64,000 nucleotides of DNA from Marinomonas sp. CT5. GTDB lineage: Bacteria; Pseudomonadota; Gammaproteobacteria; Pseudomonadales; Marinomonadaceae. The translations under genes and the position numbers were made by a program. The number at the start of each line of letters is the position of its first letter. Within the stretch, counting starts at the first letter, position 1. Location: positions 2,751,171 through 2,815,170 of the forward strand of contig NZ_CP025572.1 in NCBI RefSeq assembly GCF_018336975.1. Reading direction: 5' to 3'. The notes under the pieces are model-generated. The model had not been told where the DNA came from. It did not search any database and saw only the letters and a program-made list of their open reading frames with translations. This document shows positions 44,865-55,191 of the stretch, piece by piece.

Positions 44865-46148
44865 ATGATCATTAATGATGCTATGACTGTGCGCGATCAA
44901 CGCACCAGTAAAATCATCTTAGCTATTGCAGCTATTACTATTTTGTTAGCCACTTTGGCAGGAAAAATGCCAAGCGGCATGATCGGTGCCTTGGGTATCA
45001 TGGTCATTGTTGGCTTTATCTTAAATTACATTGGTGACAGAACACCGATTATCAATCAATTTTTCGGTGGCGGAGCCATTGTCGTTATTTTTGGTTCTGC
45101 ATACCTCTTCCATAGCGGTATATTTTCTTCCAGTGCGGGAAGCAATGTCACAACATTCATGAAAAGCGGTGGCTTCCTATCCTTTTATGTGGCGAGCCTG
45201 GTAACCGGATCTATCTTTGGGATGGATACTCAAACGCTTAAAAAAGCCGCTCTAAAATACATTCCAGTGATTCTTGGTTCCGCTTTCTTTGCTTGTATTT
45301 TTACTGGACTGATTGGCATGCTAGTCAGCAAAAGCTTCTATGATTCTGTGATGCTAATCGCACTACCTATCATGGGTGGTGGTATGGGGGCAGGCGCTGT
45401 ACCGCTTGTTGAAATCATGTCTGGCAAAACAGGCATGAGCGCTGAGTCTTTAATGTCTCAAATGGTGCCTGCGCTGGCTATTGGTAACGCGATTGCTATT
45501 GTTATGGCAGGCTTACTAAACAAGCTTGGCCAAATCGCGCCAAGCCTAACTGGTAACGGTCAGCTTATTCGCGGTCAAAAAGCGGTAGAGACAGAAGATC
45601 AAAAATCTTCACCACTTAATATCACCACGCTAGGTGTAGGTGCTTTACTTGCTGTCAGCATGTACTTTCTTGGTACATTACTATCTAACTACATAAGCAT
45701 GCACACTTATGCACTTATGATCCTATCTATTGCGATTATCAAAGTGTCTGGAATTATGCCAGAAGCCCTAGAGCAAGCAGCTTTCTCTTGGTATAAATTT
45801 GTTGTTGGTAACCTAACACCTGCATTGCTTGTCGGCATTGGCGTAGCTTACACTGACCTAAACCAAATTCTAGAAGCACTGTCTCCATTGTACTTCTTGC
45901 TTGTGCTAATCACAGTACTTGGTGCGATCTTCGGCGCAGGCTTAATTGGCTGGTTAATGGGCTTCTACCCTATCGAAGCGGCTATTACTGGTGGCCTTTG
46001 CATGGCGAATATGGGTGGAACAGGTGACGTTGCGGTTCTGGCTGCAAGTAAGCGTATGGAATTGATGCCTTTCGCTCAAATATCTTCACGCATAGGCGGT
46101 GCTTTCATGCTGATTCTTGCCACTCTAGTCGTTCAAGCTATCGCTTAA
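44865..46148 (+). CDS. 2-hydroxycarboxylate transporter (2HCT family)
   Basis: A 427-aa membrane carrier of the CitS/MaeN/CimH family with about 11 helices. The two inverted re-entrant loops carry GGGMGAGAVPLVE and GGLCMANMGGTGDVAVLAAS, the GGxG-type motifs of the family. Members carry citrate, malate or other 2-hydroxycarboxylates by Na+ or H+ symport. GAGAG lies about seven bases before the ATG. The downstream CitA/DcuS-type two-component pair probably induces it in response to its substrate. Which acid is carried cannot be read from the sequence. Confidence 0.9.
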   Translation: MIINDAMTVRDQRTSKIILAIAAITILLATLAGKMPSGMIGALGIMVIVGFILNYIGDRTPIINQFFGGGAIVVIFGSAYLFHSGIFSSSAGSNVTTFMKSGGFLSFYVASLVTGSIFGMDTQTLKKAALKYIPVILGSAFFACIFTGLIGMLVSKSFYDSVMLIALPIMGGGMGAGAVPLVEIMSGKTGMSAESLMSQMVPALAIGNAIAIVMAGLLNKLGQIAPSLTGNGQLIRGQKAVETEDQKSSPLNITTLGVGALLAVSMYFLGTLLSNYISMHTYALMILSIAIIKVSGIMPEALEQAAFSWYKFVVGNLTPALLVGIGVAYTDLNQILEALSPLYFLLVLITVLGAIFGAGLIGWLMGFYPIEAAITGGLCMANMGGTGDVAVLAASKRMELMPFAQISSRIGGAFMLILATLVVQAIA

Positions 46149-46154
46149 TTGCCT

Positions 46155-46222
46155 AACGCTTAAGAGCGTTTGGTCAAATATCAATCAAAAGGGGAAAGTC
46201 CATTAAGGCTTTCCCCTTTTGT
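46155..46222 (+). terminator. Terminator after the 2HCT transporter
   Basis: A small hairpin AACGCT-TAAG-AGCGTT (46155-46170) followed by a strong one, AAAAGGGGAAAG with CTTTCCCCTTTT (46187-46220) and a TTGTTT tail. It separates the transporter transcript from the two-component genes. Confidence 0.85.
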
Positions 46223-46252
46223 TTAGCCCCTGCACTGTATGCTGTATAATCA
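46223..46252 (+). promoter_or_regulatory. Candidate promoter for the two-component genes
   Basis: A perfect -10 box TATAAT at 46245-46250 with a weak TT-A -35 region at the expected spacing, immediately after the terminator. Transcription would start near 46257, which favours the ATG at 46287 over the upstream in-frame ATG at 46239. Confidence 0.5.
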
Positions 46253-46286
46253 CAAGCCATCTTTTTTCATTAATAATGAAGCGCAA

Positions 46287-47885
46287 ATGACACTCAAGTC
46301 TTATCTAGCCTTAATCACAATCTCGACTATTACGATTATTGTCTTGGCTGTTGCCATGGTTGTGGGCTATTCCTTGCAAAAGACCTATCTCGATAGCATT
46401 AGCCAACGAGGCATAGAATTAGGACGTGTCATCGCCCACAACGAAAAAGTCATCCAAGCGGTTGAGTTAAGCAACCAAGGCAAAACTACCGACATCCAGA
46501 ACTATATTGAAACACTTCGCAAACAAACGGATGCCTCTTATATTGTCGTTGTAAATAAAAACTCAATTCGCTTAAGCCACCCGAAACCAGAAAGAGTTGG
46601 ACAGCATTTTGTCGGTGATGATATTGACCAAGCACTAAACGAAGGCAAAGATTACACAAAAGTTGCCGTTGGCACGCTTGGCAAAGCCATCCGAAATTCC
46701 GTTGCCATCAAAAAAAATGGCCGCATTATTGGCGCGATTAGTATTGGATATTTGTCCCAACCTACCAGCGAACTCATTTTCAAGCACTTACAAGAAGCTG
46801 GATTACTCGTCGGCTTTGTTTACCTACTCGGCGTAATCATTGCTGGCTTTTTAATTCTAAAACTAAAACGGACATTCTTAAGTTTAGAACCTGAAGAAAT
46901 AGTCAGAAGATTCAAAGAACATGAATTAATTTTAGACAGTATTCGTGACGGCATTGTAGCGATTGACCATGAACAAAACATCACAGCGATAAACAGCATG
47001 GCAATTGAATGGTTAACCATGAATGTACTGAGCGCGTCGCAAATAATCAGCAGACCTCTTAGCGAACAATCTCAGAGCCTTTCACACTATGCGTTAGAGG
47101 CTCAAGGACAAATTACGCAAAACCGATTCAACCTAGGCAAACTGGAATTTATTGCAACGCTCTACCCCATTAAAGGTAAAAGAGGAAATGTTGGATATGT
47201 GATTGTGTTTTTTCCAGACCATGGAGAAAAGTCACTCGAGCAAGAGTTAATAGCCTCAAAAAACTACGCAGATCTATTACGCGCTAAAACTCATGAATAT
47301 TCAAATCGACTCAATGTACTATCCGGTATGTTACAAGCTGAACGCTATGAAGATGCTATCGAGTTCCTTCAGCAAGAAAGTGATGGCGACCAAGTTGTAT
47401 TAAGGCGCATCATTAAAACCATAGAAAACAGCGCAGTGGCTGGGCTAATTTTTGCAAAACACAACAAAGCAAAAGACCTTAAAGTAGACATGCTTATAGA
47501 AAGTGACTGCCAACTGGGACGATATCCATCTGAAACAAATGACGCTTTGGTAACATTAGTTGGAAACCTGATCGATAACGCTTTACTCGCCGCTTGGTCT
47601 AATCGGTTACTTACAACACCGTTTGTTAAGCTATATATTAGTGATCGTAATGCCCATATCATGATACAAATAGAAGACAGTGGCGCCGGCGTCGACAAAG
47701 AATTAGAAAGTCGAATCTTAGATTTTGGCGTCAGCAGCAAACACAGTACAGAACAACATGGCATCGGGCTGTATTTGGTCAAAAAAGTTGTCGACCAGTA
47801 TCACGGCAGCCTTGATTGGGAACGCAGTGACATGAACACCACTGTTTTTAGTATTTATTTAGATAAACGAGCGCTAACAAGATGA
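46287..47885 (+). CDS. CitA/DcuS-type sensor histidine kinase
   Basis: A 532-aa membrane kinase. It has an N-terminal transmembrane helix (~5-30), a ~140-residue periplasmic Cache/PDC-type sensor domain, a second transmembrane helix (~170-195; GLLVGFVYLLGVIIAGFLIL), a cytoplasmic PAS-like segment (LDSIRDGIVAIDHEQNITAINSMA), and a kinase core with H336 in KTHEYSNRLNVLSGMLQ and HATPase motifs NLIDNALLAA, EDSGAGV, HGIGLYLVKKVV. This class senses citrate, C4-dicarboxylates or similar acids. It overlaps the response regulator gene by four bases. The start follows from the promoter position. Confidence 0.9.
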   Translation: MTLKSYLALITISTITIIVLAVAMVVGYSLQKTYLDSISQRGIELGRVIAHNEKVIQAVELSNQGKTTDIQNYIETLRKQTDASYIVVVNKNSIRLSHPKPERVGQHFVGDDIDQALNEGKDYTKVAVGTLGKAIRNSVAIKKNGRIIGAISIGYLSQPTSELIFKHLQEAGLLVGFVYLLGVIIAGFLILKLKRTFLSLEPEEIVRRFKEHELILDSIRDGIVAIDHEQNITAINSMAIEWLTMNVLSASQIISRPLSEQSQSLSHYALEAQGQITQNRFNLGKLEFIATLYPIKGKRGNVGYVIVFFPDHGEKSLEQELIASKNYADLLRAKTHEYSNRLNVLSGMLQAERYEDAIEFLQQESDGDQVVLRRIIKTIENSAVAGLIFAKHNKAKDLKVDMLIESDCQLGRYPSETNDALVTLVGNLIDNALLAAWSNRLLTTPFVKLYISDRNAHIMIQIEDSGAGVDKELESRILDFGVSSKHSTEQHGIGLYLVKKVVDQYHGSLDWERSDMNTTVFSIYLDKRALTR

Positions 47886-48565
47886 ATCGAATTCCGGTCA
47901 TGATAGTGGAAGATGATCTACGTGCTAGCTACGTATTAGAGAACACCATCAACCAACACTCAGATTTTCACGTAATAGCGGCCTGTGAAAGCCTACTAGA
48001 AGCCGAGCTAAAAGCCGAAGCTTTTGAGCCTGAACTTATTATGGTCGATATTTCCCTCCCCGATGGCAGCGGTATCAATCTAGTCAAATCCTTAAAGAGC
48101 AAAGGCATTAAAGCGGCCTTTATTATGACCACCGCAGAAAGGGAAACTTCCACGATTGAACAAACCATTCAACTTGGCGTTATGGATTATTTAGTCAAAC
48201 CCATTCGAATGTCTCGGGTGTTGCAGGCATTGGATGATTATTTAGACTTTCGCAAACGATTAACCAAAAATGACAAAATCGACCAACAAGATATCGATGC
48301 TCTTTTTAGAAAAAAAGCAGCCCATGATGGCAGCAGAAAAACCCCAAAGGGCATTGATGAAAATACCCTAAATAAGCTGTCTCAACATCTAGATACCATG
48401 GATGATTTACCGTTTACTGCAGAAGATATTGGTCAAGCCATCAACTTAAGCCGAATTACTGCAAGACGCTACCTTGAATATTTGGAAGCCCAAGGACGAG
48501 TAAGTATGACATTAGATTACAAAACAGGCGGTCGACCGAAACAACGCTATACTAAAACAATTTAG
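47882..48565 (+). CDS. CitB/DcuR-type response regulator
   Basis: A 227-aa regulator: receiver domain with phospho-Asp56 (MVDISLPDGSG), conserved Thr in MTTAE and Lys in LVKPIRM, then a linker and a C-terminal winged HTH (LPFTAEDIGQAINLSRITARRYLEYLEAQGRVSMTLDYKTGGRPKQRY) typical of the CitB/DcuR group. ATG overlaps the kinase stop by four bases. The expected target is the 2HCT transporter promoter just upstream of the kinase gene. Confidence 0.92.
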   Translation: MNRIPVMIVEDDLRASYVLENTINQHSDFHVIAACESLLEAELKAEAFEPELIMVDISLPDGSGINLVKSLKSKGIKAAFIMTTAERETSTIEQTIQLGVMDYLVKPIRMSRVLQALDDYLDFRKRLTKNDKIDQQDIDALFRKKAAHDGSRKTPKGIDENTLNKLSQHLDTMDDLPFTAEDIGQAINLSRITARRYLEYLEAQGRVSMTLDYKTGGRPKQRYTKTI

Positions 48566-48571
48566 TCGATT

Positions 48572-48985
48572 ATGTTCCTACCAATAACCAGTTTTGCTAA
48601 AAGGCTTTTCAAACGTAAAGCCACACCGAAAAAAATTATTGTCATTGGTATAGATTACCTATGTTTCTCCCTATCTAAATCTCTATTAGACAAGAACAAA
48701 AACGCAAGGCAGCCTATTGAAATTGCGGCCTTTATTGACGATGAACCATGGAATAATCGCACTCAAGTTATTGGTGTAACTGTATTTTCACCTAGTGAAA
48801 TATCAGCTCTCGTTAGAAAAAAAAATGTCGCACTGATAGTTCAAATAAAAGGAGAGTCTATCAGCATTGCTGACAATATCTGGGAGGAAATCCACAAAAC
48901 AAAAGTAAAACAATTAACACTAGAACAAAATCAAGACCTAGCAGCAATGCAAGAAATGGTTTATGAAACCTGTTTAGAAAAATAA
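48572..48985 (+). CDS. Small protein of unknown function with Rossmann-like N-terminus
   Basis: A 137-aa protein that I do not recognise. After a basic amphipathic start, KKIIVIGIDYLCFSLSKSLLDKNKN resembles a nucleotide-binding beta-alpha unit, and IEIAAFIDDEPWNNRTQVIGVTVFSPSEISALV looks like the CoA-binding/FlaA1-CapD type N-terminal domain that often reads FIDD-x-P. No catalytic residues are identifiable. It begins six bases after the response regulator stop, with no clear ribosome site, so it may be translationally coupled to the two-component genes. A terminator follows. Confidence 0.6.
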   Translation: MFLPITSFAKRLFKRKATPKKIIVIGIDYLCFSLSKSLLDKNKNARQPIEIAAFIDDEPWNNRTQVIGVTVFSPSEISALVRKKNVALIVQIKGESISIADNIWEEIHKTKVKQLTLEQNQDLAAMQEMVYETCLEK

Positions 48986-48989
48986 TAAA

Positions 48990-49038
48990 TATTGGACCTC
49001 TACAAAAAGGTTTCACCTTTTTATTGAAAGGCCCAATA
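48990..49038. terminator. Bidirectional terminator between convergent genes
   Basis: AAAAAGGT-TTC-ACCTTTTT (49004-49022) inside a longer ATTGG/CCAAT outer pair, with T-runs on both strands. It lies between the 137-aa unknown gene and the convergent lipoprotein gene. Confidence 0.78.
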
Positions 49039-49049
49039 CTAAATTGAGA

Positions 49050-49514
49050 TTACTGAGCAAGAGCAAGACGTTGGTTAGACATATTCATTGCGGTTTTAAG
49101 AGACTGAGTAGATGACATAGCCACCACATTCAATTGATCTGTATAAGTATCTTTTGGCAGTTTAATATCCGTTCGTTGAGCCATGACAGTTTTAAACTTT
49201 TCAACATCGATTGAATCTGGCCCATTCTTAATGGAATTCAGCTCATCCTCAGTCAAACTTGCCATACCACCACCAGGCAGATAAATCGCACCAGTAACAA
49301 AATCCACACCAAATGCCACGACACCTGGGACAAAAAAGAATAATAAACCTATAGCATCTAATGCAGCTACACCCACGTCAATTTGGCCATTTGTTTGGCC
49401 ACGGCGCTCTGGATAAAGCAAAGTACCACAGGCTGTGATTTGAGTAATAAGTAGCGCTGCTGCAATACCTCGCGCTAAATGAGAGAAGCCTAAATTTTTC
49501 TTTAAAGCAGTCAT
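49050..49514 (-). CDS. Small lipoprotein of unknown function
   Basis: A 154-aa predicted lipoprotein: signal peptide with lipobox ITAC and the mature start CGTLLYPERRGQ. The core QIDVGVAALDAIGLLFFFVPGVVAFGVDFVTGAIYLPGG is hydrophobic and Gly-rich, resembling a conserved family of small bacterial lipoproteins that begin CGT-x-LYPERRGQ. I know of no proven function. The C-terminal third is polar. AAGGA lies upstream of the ATG. It is a single gene followed by a terminator. Confidence 0.75.
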   Translation of the reverse strand: MTALKKNLGFSHLARGIAAALLITQITACGTLLYPERRGQTNGQIDVGVAALDAIGLLFFFVPGVVAFGVDFVTGAIYLPGGGMASLTEDELNSIKNGPDSIDVEKFKTVMAQRTDIKLPKDTYTDQLNVVAMSSTQSLKTAMNMSNQRLALAQ

Positions 49515-49678
49515 ACTTATTCCTTATCAATAATGGACACGTCTATTACTCTATCTCGAATCACCAACACATTACAAACCAAGCCTTTTTTATTTCACAA
49601 TACTTTCAAACAAAACAAACACAATTTTATTATTCAGCTCGTTCTAAATAAGCCCATCTATAAACAGCCTGACCGCGA

Positions 49679-49894
49679 TTAATCCACGTATAAAACAAGG
49701 TTAAACTCTTTTAAAAAACCATGTCTATCAGCACAATAAAATTCAATGCATTGTCTGCAAATGCACACACACCCTCTTTTCTGCAAAGGAATTAGCGCCA
49801 ACATATCGTCAGGTACTTTAATATTAAAACACCAACAGGCCTTTACATTATTAAGACTGCAAGCATTATTGTTTAAACAAAATGGACACTTCAT
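49679..49894 (-). CDS. CWC-type cysteine-rich small protein
   Basis: A 71-aa protein with the spacing of the cysteine-rich CWC family: CPFC at the start, a CWC triplet (KACWCFNI), then CVCICRQC near the centre. The nine cysteines suggest zinc binding or a redox role; no function is established. The ATG at 49894 has AGGTG upstream; a GTG three codons earlier is possible. It is transcribed toward the unknown lipoprotein gene but 164 bp away. Confidence 0.68.
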   Translation of the reverse strand: MKCPFCLNNNACSLNNVKACWCFNIKVPDDMLALIPLQKRGCVCICRQCIEFYCADRHGFLKEFNLVLYVD

Positions 49895-49916
49895 TAGCTG
49901 CACCTATTCAGACAAA

Positions 49917-49942
49917 AAAATCCCCGCCGAAGCAGGGATTTT
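49917..49942 (-). terminator. Terminator after sucD
   Basis: AAAATCCC and GGGATTTT arms with an inner GC pair and a CGAA loop; on the minus strand it is followed by TTTTTTT. It lies 30 bases beyond the sucD stop and ends the suc operon. Confidence 0.88.
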
Positions 49943-49971
49943 ATAACCAGTCACACTTTAGAAAAAACGAC

Positions 49972-50844
49972 TTACCAGCCAGTGATCTCTTTAAGTGCAG
50001 AACCGATGTCCGCTAGAGAGCGAACAGTTTTAACGCCAGCGTCTTGTAGAGCTGCGAATTTTTCATCAGCTGTACCTTTACCGCCAGAAATGATCGCACC
50101 AGCGTGGCCCATACGCTTACCAGCAGGTGCAGTAACACCAGCAATGTAAGAAACAACAGGTTTAGTCACGTTTGCTTTGATGTATGCCGCCGCTTCTTCT
50201 TCAGCAGTACCACCAATTTCACCGATCATAACAATCGCTTCAGTTTGAGGATCGTTTTGGAACATTTCCAATACGTCGATGAAGTTAGTACCTGGGATTG
50301 GGTCACCACCGATACCTACACAAGTAGATTGACCGAAGCCAGCATCAGTTGTTTGCTTAACCGCTTCATAAGTCAACGTACCAGAACGCGATACGATACC
50401 TACTTTACCTGGCATATGGATGTGACCAGGCATGATACCGATCTTACATTCACCAGGAGTGATAACACCTGGACAGTTAGGACCGATTAGACGCACACCC
50501 AACTCATCACACTTAACTTTGCAATCAAGCATATCAAGCGTTGGTACACCTTCAGTGATACAAACGATTAGCTTGATACCAGAGTTAGCAGCTTCAAGAA
50601 TAGAATCTTTACAAAAAGGAGCTGGAACGTAGATAACAGACGCTTCAGCACCTGTTTGCTCAACCGCTTCTTTCACAGTGTTGAAAACTGGTAGACCTAG
50701 GTGAGTTTGGCCACCTTTACCAGGAGTAACACCACCAACCATTTTTGTTCCGTAAGCAATCGCTTGCTCAGAGTGGAACGTACCTTGTCCACCAGTGAAA
50801 CCCTGACAGATTACTTTAGTATCTTTATTAATTAAAACAGACAT
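49972..50844 (-). CDS. sucD: Succinyl-CoA synthetase alpha subunit
   Basis: A 290-aa ADP/GDP-forming succinyl-CoA ligase alpha subunit. It has a CoA-binding Rossmann domain ([22 protein letters not shown]), [22 protein letters not shown], and the phospho-histidine region [12 protein letters not shown] with the active-site His. It starts two bases after the sucC stop, with GGAGGG as ribosome site. It catalyses the substrate-level phosphorylation step of the TCA cycle with SucC. Confidence 0.97.
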   Translation of the reverse strand: MSVLINKDTKVICQGFTGGQGTFHSEQAIAYGTKMVGGVTPGKGGQTHLGLPVFNTVKEAVEQTGAEASVIYVPAPFCKDSILEAANSGIKLIVCITEGVPTLDMLDCKVKCDELGVRLIGPNCPGVITPGECKIGIMPGHIHMPGKVGIVSRSGTLTYEAVKQTTDAGFGQSTCVGIGGDPIPGTNFIDVLEMFQNDPQTEAIVMIGEIGGTAEEEAAAYIKANVTKPVVSYIAGVTAPAGKRMGHAGAIISGGKGTADEKFAALQDAGVKTVRSLADIGSALKEITGW

Positions 50845-50846
50845 TA

Positions 50847-52013
50847 TTATTTGCCCTCCGCAGCTTTAACAACTTGTTCAGCTGCGTCTTTTAGACTTGT
50901 TGCAGCGATGATGTCTAGACCAGAGTTAGCTAGAACTTCACGGCCTTTCTCTGCGTTAGTACCTTCAAGACGAACAACAACAGGTACAGTAACACCTACT
51001 TGCTCAACAGCACCGATAATACCTTCTGCAATCATATCGCAACGAACGATACCACCGAAGATGTTAACCAATACCGCTTTAACATTGTCATCAGAAAGGA
51101 TGATTTTAAATGCTTCTGCAACACGCTCTTTTGTCGCACCACCGCCTACGTCTAGGAAGTTAGCAGGTTTGCCACCATGTAGATTAACGATATCCATAGT
51201 ACCCATTGCTAGGCCGGCACCGTTTACCATGCAGCCAACGTTTCCGTCTAGAGCTACATAGTTAAGTTCCCATTTAGCAGCATGTGCTTCACGCTCATCT
51301 TCTTGAGATGGATCGTGGAACTCTTGCATTTTCTTCTGACGGTAAACAGCGTTGCTGTCGATACCAATTTTGCCATCTAGACAGTGAAGGTTACCTTCAT
51401 CAGTGATAACAAGTGGGTTGATTTCAAGCAGTGCGAAATCATAATCATGGAACATTTGAGACAAACCAAGGAAAACTTTAGTGAATTGCTTGATTTGAGT
51501 AGGGTTAAGACCCAATTTAAATGCCAATTCACGAGCTTGGTAAGGCTGTGCACCTACTAGAGGGTCGATAATCGCTTTGTGGATAAGTTCTGGAGTTTCT
51601 TCAGCAACTTTCTCGATTTCAACACCGCCTTCAGTAGACGCCATGAAAACAACGCGACGAGTAGAACGGTCAACAACTGCACCTAGGTACAATTCGTTAG
51701 CAATGTCAGTGCAAGATTCAACTAGAATCTTAGCAACAGGCTGACCATTTGCATCTGTTTGGTAAGTAACTAGGTTTTTACCCAACCAGTTTTGTGTAAA
51801 CGCTGCAACTTCTTCATAAGAATCAACAAGCTTTACACCGCCCGCTTTACCGCGACCACCAGCGTGAACCTGAGCTTTAACAACCCACTTATCACCACCA
51901 ATTTTTTTCGCTGCTTCAACTGCCGCTTCTGGCGTGTCTACTGCGTATCCTGTAGATACTGGCAAGCCATATTCAGCAAAAAGCTGTTTAGCTTGATATT
52001 CATGTAAGTTCAT
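50847..52013 (-). CDS. sucC: Succinyl-CoA synthetase beta subunit
   Basis: A 388-aa ATP-grasp subunit: it opens [18 protein letters not shown], binds ADP through [16 protein letters not shown], and carries [11 protein letters not shown] (metal-binding Asn/Glu) and [10 protein letters not shown] with the subunit interface near the phospho-His. Length and start match E. coli SucC. GGAAG precedes the ATG by six bases. It follows lpd through an 87-bp junction with two hairpins. Confidence 0.97.
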   Translation of the reverse strand: MNLHEYQAKQLFAEYGLPVSTGYAVDTPEAAVEAAKKIGGDKWVVKAQVHAGGRGKAGGVKLVDSYEEVAAFTQNWLGKNLVTYQTDANGQPVAKILVESCTDIANELYLGAVVDRSTRRVVFMASTEGGVEIEKVAEETPELIHKAIIDPLVGAQPYQARELAFKLGLNPTQIKQFTKVFLGLSQMFHDYDFALLEINPLVITDEGNLHCLDGKIGIDSNAVYRQKKMQEFHDPSQEDEREAHAAKWELNYVALDGNVGCMVNGAGLAMGTMDIVNLHGGKPANFLDVGGGATKERVAEAFKIILSDDNVKAVLVNIFGGIVRCDMIAEGIIGAVEQVGVTVPVVVRLEGTNAEKGREVLANSGLDIIAATSLKDAAEQVVKAAEGK

Positions 52014-52049
52014 TTGATTCTTCCGCTCATCTGAATGATTGACATAAGC

Positions 52050-52090
52050 TCTGTCTATTAAGACAGAAATTGCCGACTCAAAGCCGGCAA
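52050..52090 (-). repeat. Two hairpins in the lpd-sucC junction
   Basis: TCTGTCT-ATTA-AGACAGA (52050-52067) and TTGCCG/CGGCAA with a 9-base loop (52070-52090), back to back. Neither has a strong T-run on the minus strand, so processing, mRNA protection or partial attenuation is more likely than full termination. Confidence 0.6.
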
Positions 52091-52100
52091 ATCTAATTAA

Positions 52101-53558
<1,458 letters not shown>

Positions 53559-53562
53559 TCAG

Positions 53563-53593
53563 ACTGAGAGGTACTAGATAAGCACCTCTCAGT
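53563..53593 (-). repeat. Hairpin in the sucB-lpd junction
   Basis: A perfect 10-bp stem, ACTGAGAGGT with ACCTCTCAGT, and an 11-base loop, 33 bases after the sucB stop. No T-run follows. Likely an mRNA-processing or stabilising element. Confidence 0.65.
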
Positions 53594-53625
53594 ATTAAAT
53601 TCATACAACAAGTTAGTACGAAAAC

Positions 53626-55158
53626 TTAGATTTCAAGCAAAAGACGAGCTGGGTCTTCAAGCAAGTCTTTGATCGTTACCAAGAATTGTACGGCTTCTTT
53701 TCCATCGATCATACGGTGATCATAAGACAAGGCTAAATACATCATAGGCTGAATAACAACCTGCCCATTTACTGCCATAGGACGCTCTTGGATTTTGTGC
53801 ATTCCCAAGATACCTGTTTGAGGTGGATTAATAATTGGAGTAGATAACAAGGAACCAAAAGTACCACCATTAGTAATAGTAAAAGTACCACCTTGCATGT
53901 CTTCCATACCCAATTTGCCATCACGACCACGTAATGCGAAATCCATGATTGCAGACTCGATATCAGCAAGCCCCATTGCTTCAGTATTACGAAGAACAGG
54001 CACCATCAAACCACGATCAGTAGAAACAGCAACGCCGATATCTTGGTATCCATGGTAAACCATATCATTACCATCGATTGATGCGTTTACTGCAGGGAAG
54101 CGTTTAAGTGCTTCCGTTGCTGCTTTCACAAAGAAAGACATAAAACCAAGCTTAGTGCCATTATGAGCCTTCATAAACTGGTCTTTATACTTTTTACGAA
54201 GCTCCATGATTGGACCCATGTTGACTTCGTTATAAGTCGTTAGAAGTGCTGCCGTTTGCTGAGCATCTACCAAACGCTTAGCAATAGTTGCACGAAGACG
54301 AGTCATTGGTACGCGTTTCTCAATACGTCCCTCTTCGCCCAACGCTGTAGAAGTTGGTGCTGCTTTAGGAGCGGGCGCTGCTTTGGCTGGAGTAGCGGCA
54401 GGAGCCGCGGATTTAGATTTAACAGCCGTTTCAACATCTTCCTTAGTGATACGACCACCTTTACCTGTGCCTTTCACTTGAGAAGCAGTAAGGCCAGCTT
54501 CAGAAAGTGCTTTGCGAGCAGCTGGACCAGCAACACTATCTTCATCGCCTTCGACTGAAGAGTCAGAAGCCGTTGACTCAGCTTGCGCAGAATCGGCACC
54601 TGATGCGGACGCACCAATAGCAAACTTCGCCAACACTTCCGCACTTTGTACAGTGTCACCTTCGGCTTTATGTATTTCAGCAATGACACCGTCAGCAGGT
54701 GCTACCACCTCAAGAACGACTTTATCAGTCTCGATATCAACAATTAGCTCATCACGCTGACACGCTTCACCAACTTGTTTGTGCCAAGTAGCAACCGTTC
54801 CTTCAGCAACAGACTCAGGGAAAACTGGCGCTTTCACATCTGATGTCTCTGAAGCAGTGTTAGAACTAGCTGCTGCAGGCGCTGCTTGCTTCTCTTCAGT
54901 AGGTTCAGCAGAAGCGCTAGCACCTGATTCAAAAACAGCCAACACTTCATCACTTAATACAGTGTCACCTTCGTTTTTATGAACCTCTTTTAGTACGCCA
55001 TCAGCAGGCGCAACGACTTCCAAGACAACTTTGTCTGTTTCGATGTCAACAATATGCTCATCACGTGCACAGGCTTCACCTGGCTGTTTGTACCAAGTAG
55101 CAACGGTGCCGTCTGCTACGGATTCTGGAAAAGTAGGTGCTTTAATTTCAATGCTCAT
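53626..55158 (-). CDS. sucB: 2-oxoglutarate dehydrogenase E2 with two lipoyl domains
   Basis: A 510-aa dihydrolipoyl succinyltransferase. Two tandem lipoyl domains, lipoylation Lys43 and Lys146 (both in [10 protein letters not shown]), are joined by an Ala/Ser/Glu-rich linker. A second linker leads to the E1/E3-binding domain (~210-245; [33 protein letters not shown]), an Ala/Pro linker, and the catalytic core with [12 protein letters not shown]. Typical SucB proteins (E. coli, 405 aa) have one lipoyl domain, so this is an enlarged E2. It follows sucA by 33 bp and supplies succinyl-CoA in the TCA cycle. Confidence 0.95.
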   Translation of the reverse strand: MSIEIKAPTFPESVADGTVATWYKQPGEACARDEHIVDIETDKVVLEVVAPADGVLKEVHKNEGDTVLSDEVLAVFESGASASAEPTEEKQAAPAAASSNTASETSDVKAPVFPESVAEGTVATWHKQVGEACQRDELIVDIETDKVVLEVVAPADGVIAEIHKAEGDTVQSAEVLAKFAIGASASGADSAQAESTASDSSVEGDEDSVAGPAARKALSEAGLTASQVKGTGKGGRITKEDVETAVKSKSAAPAATPAKAAPAPKAAPTSTALGEEGRIEKRVPMTRLRATIAKRLVDAQQTAALLTTYNEVNMGPIMELRKKYKDQFMKAHNGTKLGFMSFFVKAATEALKRFPAVNASIDGNDMVYHGYQDIGVAVSTDRGLMVPVLRNTEAMGLADIESAIMDFALRGRDGKLGMEDMQGGTFTITNGGTFGSLLSTPIINPPQTGILGMHKIQERPMAVNGQVVIQPMMYLALSYDHRMIDGKEAVQFLVTIKDLLEDPARLLLEI

Positions 55159-55191
55159 TTTATACCCTTATCTCTCTGACAGGCTATGGTA

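Noticed and set aside
54256..54982. Plus-strand ORFs antisense to sucB
   Set aside because: They are shadows of the Ala/Glu-rich linker and lipoyl coding sequence, with low-complexity translations and no ribosome sites.
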